Origin: an uncultured Shewanella sp.
GTDB lineage: Bacteria; Pseudomonadota; Gammaproteobacteria; Enterobacterales; Shewanellaceae
Assembly: GCF_947491715.1 (NCBI RefSeq)
Contig: NZ_CANLKR010000034.1
Coordinates: 1 to 51,835 of the forward strand
Length of the DNA stretch: 51,835 nucleotides
Reading direction: 5' to 3'
The notes under the pieces are model-generated. The model saw nothing but the letters and a program-made list of their open reading frames with translations. It searched no databases and was not told where the DNA came from. Below are positions 44,186 through 51,835 of the stretch, one piece after another; the stretch's first letter is position 1; each line of letters starts with the position of its first letter. A program made the translations under genes and the position numbers.

Positions 44186-44635
44186 ATGATTCGAGTACAA
44201 ACAGAAGATTTCAGTTTAGCGGATGAATATCAACAGTTGAATCAAGATGCTTGTGATGGAGCTATTGTGACTTTTGTTGGTAAAGTGAGAGATTTTAATG
44301 ATGGAAGTGATGTGAGTCAGCTGACGCTTGAGCATTATCCTGGTATGACTGAAACGGTATTAACTCAAATAGAAGATGAAGCGCGAGAGCGTTGGCCGCT
44401 TAATAGGGTTAACATCATACACAGAGTGGGTACACTGGCATTGGGTGAGCAAATTGTCTTTATTGGCGTGACCAGTCAACACAGAAAAGCGGCTTTTGAT
44501 GCGTGTGAATTTTTGATTGATTTTTTGAAAATTAAAGCGCCATTTTGGAAACTCGAAGCCAATGAAAGCAATCAACGCTGGATTGATGCTAAGATCTCTG
44601 ATGATCTCGCTGCAAAGCAGTGGCAGAGCGAGTGA
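44186..44635 (+). CDS. moaE: Molybdopterin synthase catalytic subunit
   Basis: A 149-residue enzyme that uses MoaD thiocarboxylate to build the dithiolene of molybdopterin. Family motifs: GAIVTFVGKVRDFN, LTLEHYPGMTE, HRVGTLALGE and DFLKIKAPFWKLEA with the catalytic Lys. Its partner MoaD is directly upstream and the molybdate transporter directly downstream. Confidence 0.95.
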   Translation: MIRVQTEDFSLADEYQQLNQDACDGAIVTFVGKVRDFNDGSDVSQLTLEHYPGMTETVLTQIEDEARERWPLNRVNIIHRVGTLALGEQIVFIGVTSQHRKAAFDACEFLIDFLKIKAPFWKLEANESNQRWIDAKISDDLAAKQWQSE

Positions 44636-44678
44636 ACTTTGAAGTCAAAATAAGGTTTATGCGGCGAATGGGGAGGTC

Positions 44679-45485
44679 ATGTTAGTGAAACGAATGTTTA
44701 ACGTCTTTTTTTTATGCCTCAGTTTATGTTTTATGGTTTTTTCAGTTCATGCTGCGTCAGATCATGCATCAAAAACCGACATTCCATTGATTGCTGCGGC
44801 TTCCAGTATCAAATTTGCTTTGGATGACGTCATACAACAATTTACAAATGATACTGGATTAACCGTCAAGGTTTCTTATGGATCATCAGGAAACTTAGTG
44901 TCCCAAATTCGCCATGGCGCACCTTTTCAATTGTTCTTATCTGCCGATGAGTTTTATGTTTCAGAGCTTAAGCAGAAAGGTTTTATAAAAGGTGAAGGAC
45001 AAATTTATGCGGTAGGTAAATTGGCTTTAGTTGCCCCCAAAACGTCTTCTTTGCCATTAGATAGCTCATTAAAGGCGCTGGCAGTTTTTGTCAATTCAGG
45101 AGAGTTAGATCGTTTTGCTATTGCCAATCCAAAACATGCCCCCTATGGAGAAAGGGCCCAAGCATTGCTGAAGCACCTTGGGCTATGGGAGAGTATTCAA
45201 CCCCATTTGGTGCTTGGAGAGAATGTGTCTCAAGCCGCACAGTTTGTATTAACAGGAGTGGTACAAGGCGGCATTGTGGCTTTATCATTGACTGTTAGGC
45301 CTCAATTTCAAGAAAAAGTGGACTATGTCGTTCTTCCCATGAACTTGTATCCCCCCTTAAAGCAGAGCATGGCATTATTGAATAATGCGGATAGGACGGC
45401 GACGTTATTTTATCAGTATGTATTATCACCTAAGGCTCAGTCTATTTTTCAGCAGTATGGTTTTGCTCAAGCTGAGTCAATATGA
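44679..45485 (+). CDS. modA: Molybdate-binding periplasmic protein
   Basis: A 268-residue periplasmic binding protein of the molybdate ABC importer. A signal peptide covers about residues 1-26 (FFLCLSLCFMVFSVHAA). Mature-domain motifs are AASSIKFALDDV, SYGSSGNLVSQI, LFLSADE and GVVQGGIVALS, whose Ser residues contact the oxyanion. The stop overlaps modB by 4 bp. Confidence 0.92.
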   Translation: MLVKRMFNVFFLCLSLCFMVFSVHAASDHASKTDIPLIAAASSIKFALDDVIQQFTNDTGLTVKVSYGSSGNLVSQIRHGAPFQLFLSADEFYVSELKQKGFIKGEGQIYAVGKLALVAPKTSSLPLDSSLKALAVFVNSGELDRFAIANPKHAPYGERAQALLKHLGLWESIQPHLVLGENVSQAAQFVLTGVVQGGIVALSLTVRPQFQEKVDYVVLPMNLYPPLKQSMALLNNADRTATLFYQYVLSPKAQSIFQQYGFAQAESI

Positions 45486-46162
45486 TGGATTGGCAAGCAT
45501 TATATTTATCGGTAAAATTAAGTGCAGTGACAGTATTCATTCTCATTCCATTTTCCATTTTTTTTAGCAGGCTACTGGCTTATACGCAGTTTAAAGGTAA
45601 AGCTTGGATTGAAGCTTTAGTCATGGTGCCTTTGGTATTGCCACCAACGGTTGTTGGGTATTACTTGTTATCGGGACTGGGCCAGCAGTCTTGGTTAGGA
45701 CAACAGCTAGAAGACTGGTTTGGCGTGCAGCTCGTGTTTCATTTTTCTGGTCTTGTTGTTGCGTCTATTTTAGTCAATGTTCCTTTTGCTGTTCAACCCA
45801 TCCAACGTGCTTTTGAAGCGATCCCCACGGAGGTGCGTGATGCCGCTGAATGTTGTGGTATGAGTAGAGTAAAAATATTGCTAAGAATTGAATTACCTAT
45901 GATTTGGCCTGGAATATTGATGGCATTAGTTTTGTGTTTTTCTCATGTGTTAGGTGAATTTGGTGTGGTGTTAATGATGGGGGGCAATATTGTGGGAGAA
46001 ACACAAACTATTGCTATTGCTATCTATGACAATGTTCAAGCTTTTGATTTTGAGAGTGCCGGATTAATGTCACTGGTGTTATTGGTTTTTGCAATAAGTG
46101 TGCTCGCGTTCACGACGAGTTTATCGCGTCATTTTACCTCGGGTAATAGGCATGATCATTAA
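45482..46162 (+). CDS. modB: Molybdate ABC transporter permease
   Basis: A 226-residue inner-membrane permease with about five to six helices. The EAA loop that contacts the ATPase is DAAECCGMSRVKILLRIELPM. LPPTVVGYYLL is the family's periplasmic segment. ATGA overlaps the modA stop, and the end overlaps modC by 11 bp. Confidence 0.92.
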   Translation: MMDWQALYLSVKLSAVTVFILIPFSIFFSRLLAYTQFKGKAWIEALVMVPLVLPPTVVGYYLLSGLGQQSWLGQQLEDWFGVQLVFHFSGLVVASILVNVPFAVQPIQRAFEAIPTEVRDAAECCGMSRVKILLRIELPMIWPGILMALVLCFSHVLGEFGVVLMMGGNIVGETQTIAIAIYDNVQAFDFESAGLMSLVLLVFAISVLAFTTSLSRHFTSGNRHDH

Positions 46163-47261
46163 CCGCGATACCGCACTGTTTTGTCAAATAGAGCAATCGA
46201 CACCTATTCCATTATGGGTTGATTTTAGCTGTGAAGTGGGAAAATTGTTGGCCATCGTGGGGCCATCAGGTGGAGGGAAATCAACATTATTGCGGATGCT
46301 TGCAGGACTCAGTTTACCTCGAACTGGCCATATTGAGTATGATGGACGTACCTTATTTGATTCTAAACGGCATGTACATCTTTCACCTGCAGAGCGTCAT
46401 GTTGGCTACGTGCCTCAGCATTTTGGTTTATTCCCTCATTTAACAGCAGTCGATAATATTCTTGCGGGTTTAGATCATATTTCTAAAGCAGAGAGAAAAC
46501 CACGTGCAATGAAGTGGCTAGATGAGATGAATTTAACCCATGTTGCTCAGCGACGTCCAAGCGCCTTATCCGGTGGGCAGCAGCAACGGATTGCACTTGC
46601 AAGAGCCTTAGCCCGAGAACCGACGCTTTTGTTATTGGATGAACCTTTTTCAGCAGTTGATTGGGAAACTCGTGAGTTTTTATATGAGTCGTTATTTACC
46701 TTAAAAAGAAGCTTAAATATTCCAGTGATTATGGTCACCCATGATTTAAAAGAAGCATTATTATTGGCTGACAATATGTTGCTAATGGATAACGGTTATA
46801 TGTTGCAGCATGGCAGCCCTCGAACGTTGCTCAGTCAACCTGCATCAGAAATAGTAGCCAAACAGATGGGTCAGAAAAATGTGTTTGATGCTGTGGTGAC
46901 TCAAGATAGGTCATCACAGCATGTTTCCCGTTTAGATTGGCAAGGGGTAAAACTGGATATTGCTTATCAAGCTTCTCTAGTTCAAGGGCAGAAGGTTCGC
47001 TGGATGATATCGAGTTTAGGTGTTGAATTACATAATGATTTATCTCTCCTGAAAGAGGCGAATTGTTTTGTGGTAACTATCGTTTCTTTACTGGCTATAG
47101 GTGAAATGACTCGAATATTACTGAATTTGAATGCTAATGCACAGAAGTTACATTTGGAGCTGCCAGTACAAATTGTTAAGCAATTAGAGTTAACTGAAGG
47201 AAAAGAGAGTCTGGTCATGTTAAATTTAAGCTGTATTCATATTTTTTCTTCAAGTGATTGA
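46152..47261 (+). CDS. modC: Molybdate ABC transporter ATPase
   Basis: A 369-residue ABC ATPase. Walker A is GPSGGGKST (Lys43), the signature is LSGGQQQR, Walker B is LLLLDEPF, and the switch His is in MVTHDLKEA. The C-terminal 100 residues are a TOBE-type molybdate-binding domain. The frame is open to 46098, but the ATG at 46152 inside modB gives the normal N-terminus. Last gene of the molybdenum cluster. Confidence 0.93.
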   Translation: MIINRDTALFCQIEQSTPIPLWVDFSCEVGKLLAIVGPSGGGKSTLLRMLAGLSLPRTGHIEYDGRTLFDSKRHVHLSPAERHVGYVPQHFGLFPHLTAVDNILAGLDHISKAERKPRAMKWLDEMNLTHVAQRRPSALSGGQQQRIALARALAREPTLLLLDEPFSAVDWETREFLYESLFTLKRSLNIPVIMVTHDLKEALLLADNMLLMDNGYMLQHGSPRTLLSQPASEIVAKQMGQKNVFDAVVTQDRSSQHVSRLDWQGVKLDIAYQASLVQGQKVRWMISSLGVELHNDLSLLKEANCFVVTIVSLLAIGEMTRILLNLNANAQKLHLELPVQIVKQLELTEGKESLVMLNLSCIHIFSSSD

Positions 47262-47370
47262 AATAAAATGTTGAAGAGTGATAAACAGATGATCAAAGTT
47301 TAATCTGTCAGCCACCTCAATATTACTAATACTTCTGTACCCTAGCCATATTTAGTTTAGGAGCGAAAAA

Positions 47371-47703
47371 GTGGCAAAAACATTAGCGAGCTCCATTATA
47401 TTAACGTGTGTATTAACTTTACCTGCAAATGCTGAAAATAAACAAACTGAAATGAGCCTATCCTCAACCAATAAAAATATGGCTTCTTGCGTTCCAGTTG
47501 CTTTTTCTGGCTATCTGGTTAAGAGTTTAGATGATGAATCGTATTTGTTTCGTGATAATGCGGGTGATATTGAAGTTGAAATTAAAGATACGCTATGGCG
47601 TGATATGGAAATATCAAGCAACAGTCAAGTCAAGTTGATTGGCCGACAAGAAGATCGCTGGCAAGGAATTGAAATTGAAATTGATAGTGCTCGTCTAATT
47701 TAG
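47371..47703 (+). CDS. BOF family periplasmic stress protein (YgiW/YdeI type)
   Basis: A 110-residue exported protein with a signal peptide (residues 1-21, cleavage after ANA) and a bacterial OB-fold domain. The core LVKSLDDESYLFRDNAGDIEVEI followed by DTLWRDMEI and SQVKLIGRQEDRWQGIEIEIDSARL matches the YgiW/YdeI group. Such proteins are linked to peroxide, metal and antimicrobial-peptide tolerance. The start is GTG at 47371 with AGGAGCG upstream. It leads the four-gene cluster with PepSY and two-component genes. Confidence 0.87.
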   Translation: MAKTLASSIILTCVLTLPANAENKQTEMSLSSTNKNMASCVPVAFSGYLVKSLDDESYLFRDNAGDIEVEIKDTLWRDMEISSNSQVKLIGRQEDRWQGIEIEIDSARLI

Positions 47704-47753
47704 CAATCGATATTGTTTATATGATACACAGCGGTTTTCATCATGGAGGAGTC

Positions 47754-48275
47754 ATGGCTCAATGGCTAATAGGTTTATTACTTTTTTCTGGGAACGTTGT
47801 TGCAGAGCCAGACTTATACCTATTGCTCAATCAAGCAGATAATCAACCTGCTATGTTTGTTATGCGTAAGCTTGAAAATTCGCATTTAGGTGATATATCC
47901 AGTTTTGATGTTGAACATAAAGCAGGAGAATTGGTTTATGTTTTTCGAATTATTAATGCAAAGACGAATGAAGTATTGAATTATTCATATCGTGCAAGTG
48001 ATGGGGAGCTATTATCACAAGAGGCTTCTTTTTTTAATCAAAAGGAAAAAAGTGAAGTACTCGCTATGTTGGCTTTGAAAAGTGTCCATATGACATTTTC
48101 TGAATTAGTTCAAAAAGCGAGTAAAAATAATAAAGGGTATTTGATTAAAGCGAGCGTAGATAATGCTTTGGGCATAAACTATTTAGAACTTGAATTTTTA
48201 ACGCAAGAAGGTCAGCACCAATTGGCATATAATATTAATAGTCAACGCTTATTACCTTTGCTGAAATGGGATTAA
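47754..48275 (+). CDS. PepSY-domain periplasmic protein
   Basis: A 173-residue exported protein: signal peptide with cleavage near VVAEP, then one or two PepSY-like repeats. AGELVYVFRIINAKTNEVLNYSYRASDGELL reads as a PepSY strand-helix, and the second half has a related YLELEFLTQEGQHQLAYNINSQRLL. GGAGGAG precedes the ATG at 47754; the longer frame to 47721 is less likely. It lies 3 bp before the response regulator, so it probably feeds or tunes the sensor. Confidence 0.8.
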   Translation: MAQWLIGLLLFSGNVVAEPDLYLLLNQADNQPAMFVMRKLENSHLGDISSFDVEHKAGELVYVFRIINAKTNEVLNYSYRASDGELLSQEASFFNQKEKSEVLAMLALKSVHMTFSELVQKASKNNKGYLIKASVDNALGINYLELEFLTQEGQHQLAYNINSQRLLPLLKWD

Positions 48276-48278
48276 CAT

Positions 48279-48956
48279 ATGAAAATATTGATAGTAGAAG
48301 ATGATAGTACAACAATTGATTATGTCGTCAAAGGGTTTGCAGAGCAAGGCTATAATATTGAAACAGCGACTGATGGGCACCAAGGTTTATTGCTTGCGAC
48401 GAGTATGAAGTACGATCTGATTATTTTGGATCGTATGCTACCTCAATTGGATGGATTAAAAGTTCTTGCCGCTTTAAGAGCAACTGGCAGTCAGACGCCC
48501 GTCTTAATTTTGTCTGCCTTGAGTCATGTAGATGAAAGAGTAAAAGGGTTACGGGCTGGAGGCGATGACTATATGACCAAGCCCTTTGCCTTTTCAGAAC
48601 TCCTAGTGAGAGCCGAAAAGCTGATGCAAAGAGGTGAGTTGCAGCCGACTAAAACAGATTTGGTTGTTGGCCCGTTGACGATGGAGTTACTGACTCGAAA
48701 AGTATTGATCGATGATAATGAGCTTATGCTACAACCGAAAGAGTTTCAGCTATTAAAATACTTAATGGAGCATGCTGATCAAGTGATTAGCCGAACATTA
48801 TTATTTGAAGCTGTTTGGGATTATCATTTTGATCCTCGAACAAATGTAATCGATGTACATATTGCAAAACTTCGTAGAAAGCTCGAGGATTTGGGTCATG
48901 GCGAACTCATCGAAACGGTTAGAGGCGCAGGTTATCGGTTACGTCAAGGGCATTAA
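48279..48956 (+). CDS. OmpR-family response regulator
   Basis: A 225-residue two-component regulator. The receiver has acidic EDD at 7-9, phosphoacceptor Asp51 in LIILDRMLP, and the conserved KPFAFSELL lysine. The C-terminal winged helix ends in VRGAGYRLR. Sequence resembles the QseB/PmrA group. It follows the PepSY gene after 3 bp and overlaps the kinase gene by 59 bp if the kinase starts at 48898. Confidence 0.92.
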   Translation: MKILIVEDDSTTIDYVVKGFAEQGYNIETATDGHQGLLLATSMKYDLIILDRMLPQLDGLKVLAALRATGSQTPVLILSALSHVDERVKGLRAGGDDYMTKPFAFSELLVRAEKLMQRGELQPTKTDLVVGPLTMELLTRKVLIDDNELMLQPKEFQLLKYLMEHADQVISRTLLFEAVWDYHFDPRTNVIDVHIAKLRRKLEDLGHGELIETVRGAGYRLRQGH

Positions 48957-50262
48957 GCCTCACCAAAGTAGCGCATGGAGAATAACCATTATTTTTTCAA
49001 TATTGGTTATTTTAATTATTGGTACTTTATTATTTGGTATGTACCGGCAGCTAATGAGTGAGCAAGAGCTGCAACTCGATCAGCAGCTTGCGGCAGAAAA
49101 AGCACGCTATCAACAGATGGCATTAACGTTAGACCGTCGAAGTTTTGCGACGCAAGTGAGAACCGCCGATCCTAAAGTGGCATTGATTGTTTGGCGAAAT
49201 TCAGTGGATCTTATTGGGGCGCTCAGCATGATCCCTGATGATATGCCTATGCTGCCTAAAAAGCGTGAATTTCCTGTTTTTGCTGGTGGTTCGGATAAAT
49301 TGCATATATTGACCGGTGGTTTGGCGATGACGCGCTATGGTCCAGTCCTTATAGCTACACGAACCGATCAATTAGGCACCTTGATTGACAAATTCAGTAA
49401 TGCTGCCATTACTGCTCTCATGCTAACCATAGTATTAACCTTGGCTTTGGGTTATCTTTTTTCTAAGACTCTCTTGCGGCGCCTCGTTCAATACAACCGA
49501 CTCAGTGAACAAATAGAGCAAGGGGAATATTCGACACGACTTCCCATTAGCTGGCGTAAAGATGAATTTGACATGTTAGCGCAGCAATTTAATAGTGTTT
49601 TAGATACCCTAGAAGGTAATCTTGCGGCCGTGCGTGGTGTCACAGATAATATTGCCCATGATTTAAGAACGCCTTTATCACATTTACGCATCGGTCTTGA
49701 ACAGCTTCCAGAAAAGTCTCCTGAGGAATTACCTGAAAGTTGTGCGATTATCACTGAAGAATTAGATCATTGTTTGGCGACTTTTGATGCCATGTTATCC
49801 CTAACGCGTATTGAAGAAGGTCAGCAAACTCTTGAACTGCAAGAGCTTAGTTTGCAAGCTATTAGTCGTGATTTATTTGAAATGGCAGAAGCGATCACTG
49901 AATACAATGAGCAGAGTCTTGTGATAGAAATGGAAGAGGATCATGTGATTACTGGAGATAAGTACTTATTGTTTCAAGCTTTGTTTAATCTTGTTGATAA
50001 TGCCATTAAGTATTCACCTAAAGGCGCAAAAATCCAGATTATTCAAAAAGCTAATACGTTAACCATCACCGATGATGGAATAGGCATTCCAGATGAAGAA
50101 AAAGAGCGTGTTTTTGAGCGTTTAGTGAGACTCGACCCCAGCCGGCATTTTAAAGGCACAGGATTGGGGTTATCTATGGTGAAAGCGATATTATCACGTC
50201 ATAATGCCAGCATTACTTTGAGTGACAACCATCCAGGATTGGTTGTTACTGTTATTTTTTAG
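48898..50262 (+). CDS. Sensor histidine kinase
   Basis: A 454-residue membrane kinase. Two helices (about residues 28-50 and 170-192) frame a periplasmic sensor; a HAMP region follows; the H-box is NIAHDLRTPLSHLR with His254. The N-box is NLVDNAIKYSPKG, and G-boxes are DDGIGIP and GTGLGLS. The start is uncertain. ATG 48898 overlaps the response-regulator gene by 59 bp and has GAGGA upstream; a later ATT at 48952 lies in a 5-bp overlap. It pairs with the preceding regulator. Confidence 0.9.
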   Translation: MANSSKRLEAQVIGYVKGIKPHQSSAWRITIIFSILVILIIGTLLFGMYRQLMSEQELQLDQQLAAEKARYQQMALTLDRRSFATQVRTADPKVALIVWRNSVDLIGALSMIPDDMPMLPKKREFPVFAGGSDKLHILTGGLAMTRYGPVLIATRTDQLGTLIDKFSNAAITALMLTIVLTLALGYLFSKTLLRRLVQYNRLSEQIEQGEYSTRLPISWRKDEFDMLAQQFNSVLDTLEGNLAAVRGVTDNIAHDLRTPLSHLRIGLEQLPEKSPEELPESCAIITEELDHCLATFDAMLSLTRIEEGQQTLELQELSLQAISRDLFEMAEAITEYNEQSLVIEMEEDHVITGDKYLLFQALFNLVDNAIKYSPKGAKIQIIQKANTLTITDDGIGIPDEEKERVFERLVRLDPSRHFKGTGLGLSMVKAILSRHNASITLSDNHPGLVVTVIF

Positions 50263-50276
50263 AGAATGTTTGGTTT

Positions 50277-50951
50277 ATGTATCGAGTTATTGCAAATGAA
50301 ATTGACTTTATAGTGGTTTCAAAATCAATGGGTGTTCATTTTCATAGTCAATCCGGTACTGCGGGTATCATGGCGCAGTTAGAATTGGATTTGAACATTA
50401 AACTTTATGCCGTTCATCGTTTGGATTCTCCCACATCAGGCTTATTATTATTTGCTAAAACCACCAAAGCAGCCGCAGAATTTACGCACTTATTGAGTAC
50501 TCATCAAGTGCAAAAATATTATCTTGCTATTGCGAAAGGTAAGCCTAAGAAAAAACAAGGTTGGGTGATTGGTGATATGGGCAAAGCGAGAAGAAGTATG
50601 CATAAATTGTTACGGACTCAGCTTAACCCCGCTATCACACAGTTTTTTTCTTATTCTTTGAATAATGGATTAAGGCTGTATTTACTGAAACCTCATAGTG
50701 GTAAAACCCATCAATTGAGGGTGGCGTTATCCAGTTTGAGTGTGCCTATTTTAGGTGATGAGCTTTATGGCGGAGAGGGCGCCGATCGCACTTATTTACA
50801 TGCTTATTGTCTCTCGTTTACCTATTCTGGCCATGATTATTTTTTTCAGGATGAGCCCAGTCAAGGCCATTACTTTACTTGTTCAAGTACGCAATCTGCG
50901 CTGCAGGATATTGGCAACCCAGAATCATTAGCTTGGCCAAGGCGAAAATAA
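50277..50951 (+). CDS. RluA-type pseudouridine synthase
   Basis: A 224-residue RNA pseudouridine synthase of the RluA group (TIGR01621-like). The catalytic Asp50 is in HRLDSPTSG, and motif II is YLAIAKG and the C-terminal LLKPHSGKTHQLRVAL. No S4 domain, so it is close to the RluA/TruC size class. Its target RNA is unknown. It follows the histidine kinase after 14 bp. Confidence 0.87.
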   Translation: MYRVIANEIDFIVVSKSMGVHFHSQSGTAGIMAQLELDLNIKLYAVHRLDSPTSGLLLFAKTTKAAAEFTHLLSTHQVQKYYLAIAKGKPKKKQGWVIGDMGKARRSMHKLLRTQLNPAITQFFSYSLNNGLRLYLLKPHSGKTHQLRVALSSLSVPILGDELYGGEGADRTYLHAYCLSFTYSGHDYFFQDEPSQGHYFTCSSTQSALQDIGNPESLAWPRRK

Positions 50952-51039
50952 GTGTATTTAGCGACGTGCCATGATTCACAAAAATGATATTCAAGGGTAG
51001 GATAACGGCAACGATATTAAATGTGACAAGGAACATTTC

Positions 51040-51513
51040 GTGCATAAGCGAGCCATATATCCAGGCACCTTCGATCCCATTACTAATGGGCATACAGATT
51101 TGATTGAACGTGCAGCAAAATTATTTCAACATGTTGTTGTTGCGATTGCGTCGAACCCTTCTAAACAACCTCGATTTACCCTTGAAGAGCGGGTTAACTT
51201 AGTAAAATTAGTGACCGCTCATTTAGACAATGTCGAGGTGGTTGGCTTTAGTGGTTTGTTGGTGGATTTCGCAAAACAGCAAAATGCCAGTGTACTACTG
51301 CGTGGTTTAAGGGCGGTGTCAGATTTTGAGTATGAATTTCAATTAGCCAATATGAATCGTCGTTTGAGCCCAGAACTCGAAAGTGTTTTTTTAACGCCTG
51401 CAGAGGAGAACTCTTTCATTTCATCAACCTTAGTTAAAGAAGTGGCGCTTCATGGCGGGGATGTGAGTCAATTTGTTCATGTCGACGTGGCTAATGCACT
51501 TAATAGCAAGTAA
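51040..51513 (+). CDS. coaD: Phosphopantetheine adenylyltransferase
   Basis: A 157-residue hexameric nucleotidyltransferase, the penultimate step in CoA synthesis. The T/HxGH motif is TNGHTDL with His18; GTFDPI, LLRGLRAVSDFEYE and ENSFISSTLVKEV complete the site. The start is GTG at 51040 with AAGGAAC upstream. coaD is often next to waaA; here the two are 24 kb apart. Confidence 0.95.
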   Translation: MHKRAIYPGTFDPITNGHTDLIERAAKLFQHVVVAIASNPSKQPRFTLEERVNLVKLVTAHLDNVEVVGFSGLLVDFAKQQNASVLLRGLRAVSDFEYEFQLANMNRRLSPELESVFLTPAEENSFISSTLVKEVALHGGDVSQFVHVDVANALNSK

Positions 51514-51542
51514 CCCCTACAAGGGACATGACTCGTTGATAA

Positions 51543-51680
51543 ATGACGTCAGCAGGTAGCAGTAGCCTAGGTTTCAGTAATAACCTCGGCGGGGCATTGA
51601 GTTTTTAAATAAGGCGATTTCGGCTATTCGAATAGCCATAAGGGTTTCAAAATCAGTGTTTAAAATTAGGCTGACCCAAT
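51543..51680. repeat. Long direct repeat, unit 1
   Basis: First copy of a repeat that recurs at 51714-51835. The last 77 bp (51604-51680) is identical to the second copy. It contains the perfect 16-bp palindrome GGCTATTCGAATAGCC, a TGACGTCA motif at its left end, and CGGCGGGG in the middle. No protein gene is evident. A short leftward frame begins MAIRIAEIALFK within it. Confidence 0.85.
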
Positions 51681-51713
51681 GCGGCTTCTCAATAGTCAGT
51701 AGCTTCCTCTTTA

Positions 51714-51835
51714 ATGACGTCAACAGGTAGCTGCAATGATCTCGGCGGGGGTTGAGTCTTTAAATAAGGCGATTTCGGCTATTCGAATAGCCATAAGGGT
51801 TTCAAAATCAGTGTTTAAAATTAGGCTGACCCAAT
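51714..51835. repeat. Long direct repeat, unit 2 (runs to the window edge)
   Basis: Second copy, separated from unit 1 by about 33 bp. The right 77 bp matches unit 1 exactly (offset 155 bp), while the left part is shorter by about 16 bp and diverges. The unit is cut at the window end, so the array may continue. Confidence 0.85.

Noticed and set aside
51514..51835. CRISPR array after coaD
   Set aside because: The repeats are far longer than CRISPR repeats, only two copies are seen, and there are no short spacers or cas genes.

Overview
The window reads as a chromosomal segment of a low-GC, AT-rich gammaproteobacterium, most probably a Shewanella. The reasons are gene order and content: yihI, a Csr-type RNA, cytochrome c4, engB, spf and polA lie together; kbl-tdh and glpE-glpG follow; a waaA-led lipopolysaccharide core locus comes next; and etfdh, moaACDE and modABC stand side by side. 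A DUF2986 mini-protein and the DUF2489 and DUF885 families fit the same group. There is no tRNA, rRNA, prophage or CRISPR array. The species assignment is inference from recalled gene order, not from a search.

Layout. 1-10.8 kb: gamma-glutamyltransferase-like enzyme, two small membrane proteins, a POT peptide transporter divergent from a CadC/TPR membrane regulator, a lysophospholipase-like hydrolase, a DUF885 lipoprotein and adenosine deaminase. 10.9-21.4 kb: hemN, DUF2489, yihI, a CsrB/CsrC-type RNA, cytochrome c4, engB, the Spot 42 gene spf with a second candidate small RNA beside it, polA, elbB, glpG and glpE. 21.5-25.4 kb: tdh-kbl (threonine to glycine) and two paralogous TetR regulators. 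25.7-34.6 kb: lipopolysaccharide core locus with waaA (Kdo transferase), kdkA (Kdo kinase), a family 9 heptosyltransferase, a MurG-fold transferase, two paralogous family 4 glycosyltransferases and two strongly similar CDP-glycerol-type polymerase/transferase proteins. 35-41.8 kb: DUF2986, gltS, a DUF333 lipoprotein, a MITE-like element, nucleoside hydrolase, a PfkB kinase overlapping a MOSC protein, and ETF-ubiquinone oxidoreductase. 42-47.3 kb: molybdenum cofactor synthesis (moaA, moaC, moaD, moaE) running into molybdate uptake (modA, modB, modC). 47.4-51.8 kb: a BOF protein, a PepSY protein and a two-component pair forming one cluster, then a pseudouridine synthase, coaD, and two copies of a long direct repeat that run off the window.

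Functional links. The moa and mod genes form one supply line from molybdate uptake to molybdopterin. waaA and kdkA set up the phosphorylated Kdo of the inner core, and the surrounding transferases probably extend and decorate it. Two global post-transcriptional regulators (a Csr sponge RNA and Spot 42) lie within 2.5 kb of each other. The observations most worth following are the uncatalogued RNA candidate next to spf, the hairpin that covers the hemN ribosome binding site, the likely ATT start of the CadC-like regulator, the duplicated core-locus transferases, and the repeat array after coaD.
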